Source: Gammaproteobacteria bacterium
GTDB lineage: Bacteria > Pseudomonadota > Gammaproteobacteria > Pseudomonadales > Azotimanducaceae
DNA: 38,597 nucleotides
NCBI GenBank assembly: GCA_009842245.1
Contig: VYFT01000018.1
Location: 1-38,597 of the forward strand
Reading direction: 5' to 3'
In this document: one piece after another, positions 34,678 to 38,597 of the stretch
How positions within the stretch are numbered: the stretch's first letter is position 1
Layout of the letters: the number at the start of each line of letters is the position of its first letter
The notes under the pieces: generated by a model
Told to the model about the DNA's origin: nothing
What the model saw: only the letters and a program-made list of their open reading frames with translations
The model's database searches: none
Program-made: the position numbers and the translations under genes

Positions 34678-37068
34678 TCACGACACTTGTGAACGCCAAC
34701 GTTTCAATAGTAGCGAATTAGTTACGACGCTTACGCTCGACAGTGCCATAGCTGCACCTGCTATGGTAGGATCAAGGTGCCCCAAAACCGCTAGCGGGAT
34801 CATCACCACGTTGTAGATAAATGCCCAAAAGAGGTTTTGGCGGATCTTTCCGAAGGTGCGTTTGCTTATATCCAACGTCGCAGCGACCAATCGAGGGTCC
34901 GGACGCATCAAAGTCACCGCAGCGACTTCCATCGCAATGTCTGTGCCGGTACTCATTGCGATCCCAAGTCGTGCTTGGGCAAGCGCAGGAGCATCATTAA
35001 TTCCATCTCCCACCATTGCGACGCCATTACCTTGGTTCTGCAATGATTCAACACGCTCTACTTTGGACTCAGGTGTTTGCCGATACTCATATGAAGCTAC
35101 ACCAAGAGATTGCGCAAGTCTCTCTGTAACCTGCTTACTGTCGCCACTAAGAATGTGTACATGAACGTCTCGTTGCTGTAGTCTTGATACTGCTTCATGG
35201 GACGTCGGGCGTTCAAGATCCACAAAAGCAAATTCCGCGACGATATCACCCTCAAATATCAACCAAACCGTACTATCGGACTCCTCTGTCGCCATCGATT
35301 CGTGCCCAAAACGCTTTAGCAATCGATCACTCCCTAATGCGCAGCTAACACCTTCGACTTTACCAGTGACACCTTCGCCGACATATGCTCGAAATTCCGT
35401 TGGTTCAACGATATCAATTCCCTGCACTCTTGCATGCTCCTGAAAAGCTTTTGCAATTGGATGTTCGCTTAGAGACTGAAGTGCTATCGCGGCTTTCAAA
35501 TAGATGTCGTACAGTTCGGCTCTGCCTTGACGCACAGCCTGCCCTCGAACGAAAGAGTGCTTACCATGAGTTAAAGTACCCGTTTTATCAAACACAACCT
35601 CACGTACTCGATGCGCGTGTTCGAGTGCTTCAATATCTCGGAACAATATTCCTGATCTAGCGGCCACACCCGTACCAGTGATTACCGCAGTGGGCGTTGC
35701 TAAGCCTAGAGCACAAGGGCACGCAATCACCAGCACCGATACCGCATTAATAAGTGCATTCTCAAAATTGCCTAGTAAACTCCACACGACAGTGGTGACA
35801 AGAGCGATCAGAATCACTACCGGGACAAAGTAACCACTCACCTTGTCGACTAGTCGTTGGATGTCAGTTTTACCCACTTGGGCTTGTTCGACGAGACGCG
35901 CTATGCGATTCAAAGTCGTGTCGTTTCCAACTTTTGTCACCTGTACCACAAGATGACCATCCAAATTTACCGCTCCTTCGTACACTTCCTCCCCAACTTT
36001 CCTGTGCACCGGATTACTTTCGCCGGTGATGAGCGACTCGTCTATATTTGCTTCCCCTTGAATTACCCTTCCATCAGCAGATATTCGTTCGCCAGGAATA
36101 CAGGTAATGATTTCCCCGAGTTCTAGTAACTCTGTCGGTTTTTCGACTGTCTCGCCGTTTTCAAGACGTACGCGAACGACTCGGGGTCGCAAACTCAGTA
36201 GCTCTCGAATTGCCGAGAACGTCCTTCGTTTAGCGCGGGTTTCTAAATATTTACCCCATAGTACGAGAGTGATAATCACCGCAGACGACTCAAAATACAA
36301 CGAACCTTGGGCTGCTTCCCCTTGCACGATCATCAGGTACCAACTGTATAGATATGCCGATGTAGTTCCGAGGACGACTAACACATCCATGTTTGCACTC
36401 CGGTTGCGGAGCGCGCTAAACGCGCCGACGTAGAATTTTCGACCAAACCAGAACTGTACTGGAGTTGCAAATAGCACTTCAGCCGCAGGCATCCAATGAA
36501 ACTCTCGCCAACCGATAAATTGGGCTATCATTTGCATCACCAACATCGACGAAAACAATGACGCCAGCAGAACAGACCGTCGTTCCTTCGTTACTTCGGC
36601 TTGATATTGATCAGCTTCATCCTCGGGTTCCAGAGGCGCGACTAACGAGAAGCCGGCGGAACGGACCCGATTGATTAAGTCACTTTCGTCAACCAGCCCG
36701 TTGACGGCACGTACCGTCGCATTCTCTGTCGCGAAGTTGACTTGTGCAAACTCTACCCCAGGAACTTTAAGCAACACATCTTGTATTCGACTTGCGCACG
36801 CGGTGCAAGTCATTCCCCCGACTTGATAGCTATAGGTGTCTACTCCCACATCAAATCCTGTATGACGTACAACAGAACTTACGTCTTTCAATGCGAATTG
36901 AGTTGGGTCTATACGGAGATATGCCTTCTCCGCAGCCAGATTGACGGCTACATCTAATACACCATTTTCTCGTCTAAACGCGCTCTCAAGCCGCTCAACA
37001 CAAGACCCACAGGTCATGCCTGTGATAGAGAGACTTAGTTGCTGCGAGGCACTGGCTGATGTGCTCAT
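34678..37068 (-). CDS. copA: copper-translocating P1B-type ATPase
   Basis: A 796-residue heavy-metal ATPase. Two N-terminal HMA domains carry CxxC metal sites at Cys20/Cys23 (GMTCGSC) and Cys88/Cys91 (GMTCTAC). The membrane copper site is CPC at 450-452 (VIACPCALGLATPTAV), characteristic of Cu(I) pumps. Other motifs: TGES at 348-351, the phosphorylated Asp494 in DKTGTLTHGK, SEHPIA in the N domain and GDGINDAPALAQA. It lies 6 bases after a COX3-like gene, so the pair forms an operon; such ATPases can supply copper for oxidase assembly as well as exporting it. Convergent with the 164-residue gene. Confidence 0.95.
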   Translation of the reverse strand: MSTSASASQQLSLSITGMTCGSCVERLESAFRRENGVLDVAVNLAAEKAYLRIDPTQFALKDVSSVVRHTGFDVGVDTYSYQVGGMTCTACASRIQDVLLKVPGVEFAQVNFATENATVRAVNGLVDESDLINRVRSAGFSLVAPLEPEDEADQYQAEVTKERRSVLLASLFSSMLVMQMIAQFIGWREFHWMPAAEVLFATPVQFWFGRKFYVGAFSALRNRSANMDVLVVLGTTSAYLYSWYLMIVQGEAAQGSLYFESSAVIITLVLWGKYLETRAKRRTFSAIRELLSLRPRVVRVRLENGETVEKPTELLELGEIITCIPGERISADGRVIQGEANIDESLITGESNPVHRKVGEEVYEGAVNLDGHLVVQVTKVGNDTTLNRIARLVEQAQVGKTDIQRLVDKVSGYFVPVVILIALVTTVVWSLLGNFENALINAVSVLVIACPCALGLATPTAVITGTGVAARSGILFRDIEALEHAHRVREVVFDKTGTLTHGKHSFVRGQAVRQGRAELYDIYLKAAIALQSLSEHPIAKAFQEHARVQGIDIVEPTEFRAYVGEGVTGKVEGVSCALGSDRLLKRFGHESMATEESDSTVWLIFEGDIVAEFAFVDLERPTSHEAVSRLQQRDVHVHILSGDSKQVTERLAQSLGVASYEYRQTPESKVERVESLQNQGNGVAMVGDGINDAPALAQARLGIAMSTGTDIAMEVAAVTLMRPDPRLVAATLDISKRTFGKIRQNLFWAFIYNVVMIPLAVLGHLDPTIAGAAMALSSVSVVTNSLLLKRWRSQVS

Positions 37069-37074
37069 GCGACT

Positions 37075-37755
37075 CTAAGTTGATACAAACAGTGCTAAGA
37101 TTACGACCCAGACTAACAGTAAAAAGTGCCAGTAAATCGCGCACAATTCGACGCTAAGACGAAAGTGTGCATAGTCCGCATCCCTCTTACGCATCCGCCA
37201 AAATGCACGGCACCATGCGATCATTCCACCAAGTAAATGAAGCGCATGTAGCGCTGTAAGTACGTAAAAGAAAGCGTTCGACGGATTGCGTTGTGCAGCA
37301 TAGCCGAGCGTGATTAGTTCCGACCAAACAACAATCTGCAACACTAAAAAGAGTACCGTTAAGACTCCACCGAGAAAAAAGACTAGTTGTCCATCTCGAT
37401 TAGTATTCACTAGTCTTCGAGAAAATTCCAATGCCATGCTGACCGCGACTAACACCACACTGTTTACCCAGAGTAAGAATGGCTCGGGCATTGGTACCCA
37501 GTCAGTCGCTAAGGCGATGCGCATGTGAGTCGCAGCAAACAGTAAAAAGAAAACACTGCCAACTACACATAAGAAGATGTACAGCGCGACTTTTCGATCA
37601 TGCGCGCGGAATGACTTCGTATGTAGCGATTCAACTCGGCTATCGGTTTCCTCCCAAGGTTTCTCGGTTATTCGGCGAAAAATGCTCATTTCTAATTGCG
37701 GAAAATTCTTCTCCTTATTGTATTGGACAGGGGTTGAGAAACTCTGTGTTTCCAC
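37075..37755 (-). CDS. cytochrome c oxidase subunit III-like protein
   Basis: A 226-residue membrane protein of the heme-copper oxidase subunit III family. Five transmembrane helices are visible, with the family features FFLLFAATHMRIAL, PFLLWVNSVVLVAVSMALEFSRR, FFYVLTALHALHLLGGMIAW and ELCAIYWHFLLLVWVVILAL. NorE, a related protein of denitrification loci, is an alternative. The listed start is GTG 37755; ATG 37689 (MSIFRRITEKPWEE) is an equally plausible start giving about 204 residues. Lies immediately before copA. No subunit I or II gene is in the window, so its partner is not visible. Confidence 0.82.
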   Translation of the reverse strand: METQSFSTPVQYNKEKNFPQLEMSIFRRITEKPWEETDSRVESLHTKSFRAHDRKVALYIFLCVVGSVFFLLFAATHMRIALATDWVPMPEPFLLWVNSVVLVAVSMALEFSRRLVNTNRDGQLVFFLGGVLTVLFLVLQIVVWSELITLGYAAQRNPSNAFFYVLTALHALHLLGGMIAWCRAFWRMRKRDADYAHFRLSVELCAIYWHFLLLVWVVILALFVST

Positions 37756-37857
37756 GTTCTTGAACTCTTATGACCGCGTAGTTTAGCGTCGAGAAGCAGA
37801 AATTAATCGCGTGGTTAATAGGCCAATATCACATACGGCTAACACACCACAAAATTC

Positions 37858-37893
37858 TATAATCTGTCGCACGTTGTTGCGCGGCACAACAAC
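37858..37893 (+). promoter_or_regulatory. promoter/hairpin upstream of the PspB-like gene
   Basis: A perfect TATAAT at 37858-37863 lies 71 bases before the PspB-like ATG, with no clear -35. Just downstream is a 7-bp perfect inverted repeat (GTTGTTG, 37873-37879, with CAACAAC, 37887-37893; 7-base loop) that would be at the start of the transcript or act as an operator. Confidence 0.45.
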
Positions 37894-37933
37894 AATATTC
37901 AAGGTAAATAATCCGTTCGGATACCAATTTAGT

Positions 37934-38173
37934 ATGGACTCCATGTATATGTGGGGAGGAATTGTCCTTATCGTGTTTCTCTCCGTGGCTTCAAGCCTTA
38001 TTTCACAATGGATTCGTGCCCGTTACCGTGCTCGGAAGAGTGATGTCGATGCCAGGCTGAGCGCGCTCGAAGCACAAACTGATCTCGATCAACTGGAGGA
38101 ACGCGTTCGAGTCCTTGAATCCATCGTAACCGACCCTCAGGGGAATCTTCGAACTAAGATCGATTCACTCTAA
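37934..38173 (+). CDS. PspB-like membrane protein
   Basis: A 79-residue protein resembling phage-shock protein B: an N-terminal transmembrane helix (MWGGIVLIVFLSVASSLI), then a basic cytosolic stretch (RARYRARKSD) and a coiled-coil ending LEERVRVLESIVTDPQG, similar to PspB's RIQALESILD. The ATG at 37934 is used (MDSMYMW); the longer frame from 37811 is unlikely. PspB with PspC senses envelope stress and binds PspA; neither partner is here. It is followed 18 bases later by a channel-like gene, suggesting one transcript. Confidence 0.72.
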   Translation: MDSMYMWGGIVLIVFLSVASSLISQWIRARYRARKSDVDARLSALEAQTDLDQLEERVRVLESIVTDPQGNLRTKIDSL

Positions 38174-38191
38174 TTTACGATAAACTACGTT

Positions 38192-38597
38192 ATGTCCTCC
38201 CCCGCTGAACAAGCTACAAAAGGTATCGGCGAGTATATCGGTGCAGTACCCAATGAAATTTGGGCTCTTGTACTCATTCTCGCCGGACTGATTTGCGGCC
38301 TTATTGCACGGTTGATCTTTGTTCGTTTAGCCGAGCGAATCAGTAAAGCTCAAGATAGTCCCACCAAAAGTCTCGAGATAGCCCTACGCCGGGCGGGTCC
38401 AATTGCGCTGTGGGCGTGCGTCTTTGTGATGGCGTTGTTCGCATTCCAATTTCTTGATCTGCAGAGCGAGAACCCACTCTTAGACAAGTTTGTGCAACAA
38501 CTACCTAATGTTCTTCTAGCTGCGATCGTGATTTTGGTTGGGCATCTTGTGGGTGTGGCGGTTCGAGATTTTGTGATAAGAGCGATTTCCGACACTA
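38192..38597 (+). CDS. mechanosensitive-channel-like membrane protein, 3' end missing
   Basis: The frame opens at ATG 38192 and runs off the window with 135 residues. It begins MSSPAEQATKGIGEYIGAVPNE and has at least three hydrophobic helices: IWALVLILAGLICGLIARLI, RAGPIALWACVFVMALFAFQFL and LLAAIVILVGHLVGVAVRDF. The last resembles the conserved TM-helix repeat found ahead of MscS-type channels. The diagnostic MscS beta domain is not visible, so the family is probable rather than shown. It follows the PspB-like gene by 18 bases. Confidence 0.55.
   Translation, partial: MSSPAEQATKGIGEYIGAVPNEIWALVLILAGLICGLIARLIFVRLAERISKAQDSPTKSLEIALRRAGPIALWACVFVMALFAFQFLDLQSENPLLDKFVQQLPNVLLAAIVILVGHLVGVAVRDFVIRAISDT

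Noticed and set aside
1..38597. Mobile elements, CRISPR arrays, prophage or integron
   Set aside because: No transposase, direct repeat array, integrase other than XerD, or terminal inverted repeats were seen; gene order is chromosomal throughout.

Overview
The window looks like a chromosomal segment of a free-living gammaproteobacterium, probably aquatic. The evidence is gene order: several blocks match the Escherichia/Pseudomonas chromosome arrangement. These are the yfjD-ypjD pair divergent from ffh, the rpsP-rimM-trmD-rplS operon, xerD-dsbC-recJ-prfB-lysS, and scpA-scpB-rluB; ubiG followed by yciK is also as in Pseudomonas, but without the intervening mupP. No insertion sequence, phage, plasmid or CRISPR signature was seen. 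The genus cannot be named from the sequence alone.

Layout. Bases 1-1381 (+) hold the 3' part of ubiG and an overlapping yciK-type SDR. From about 19.47 kb down to 1.53 kb almost everything is on the minus strand: ffh, an outer-membrane barrel protein, the rpsP-rimM-trmD-rplS translation/tRNA operon, xerD-dsbC-recJ-prfB-lysS, then ung-yciO-trpS-scpA-scpB-rluB, and finally a lone exported protein of unknown function. Many junctions are 4-base ATGA overlaps or short gaps, so long polycistronic units are likely. Bases 19595-22001 (+) carry ypjD, yfjD/corB and a translationally coupled 80-residue protein that meets leuA (-) at its stop codon. leuA is followed by a TonB-dependent receptor (-) and a noncoding stretch.

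Bases 27.2-33.0 kb form a selenium-related neighbourhood: a tRNA-Sec gene (selC) with its own promoter, a rhomboid protease gene convergent to it, a GCS2-type carboxylate-amine ligase overlapping an AstE/AspA-type zinc deacylase (+), and convergent to these a gene fusing an FAD/NAD(P)-dependent oxidoreductase to SelD (selenophosphate synthetase). selA, selB and any selenoprotein gene must lie elsewhere if the pathway is complete.

Bases 33.3-38.6 kb hold a small lipoprotein, coaE and an unknown 164-residue protein (+), a COX3-like protein with a CopA copper ATPase (-), and a PspB-like protein followed by the start of a channel-like membrane protein that runs off the window (+).

Most notable observations: (i) ribosomal protein S16 carries a roughly 200-residue, extremely acidic, aromatic-free C-terminal tail; (ii) prfB uses the classical CUU-UGA-C +1 recoding site but starts at UUG and lacks a strong Shine-Dalgarno stimulator; (iii) the tRNA-Sec appears to have a 7+5 bp acceptor/T arm instead of the usual bacterial 8+5; (iv) TrpRS carries a C-x21-C-x6-C-x2-C motif resembling the 4Fe-4S tryptophanyl-tRNA synthetases; (v) the ligase/deacylase pair beside selD; (vi) several small conserved-looking genes of unknown function. 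UUG starts are unusually frequent.
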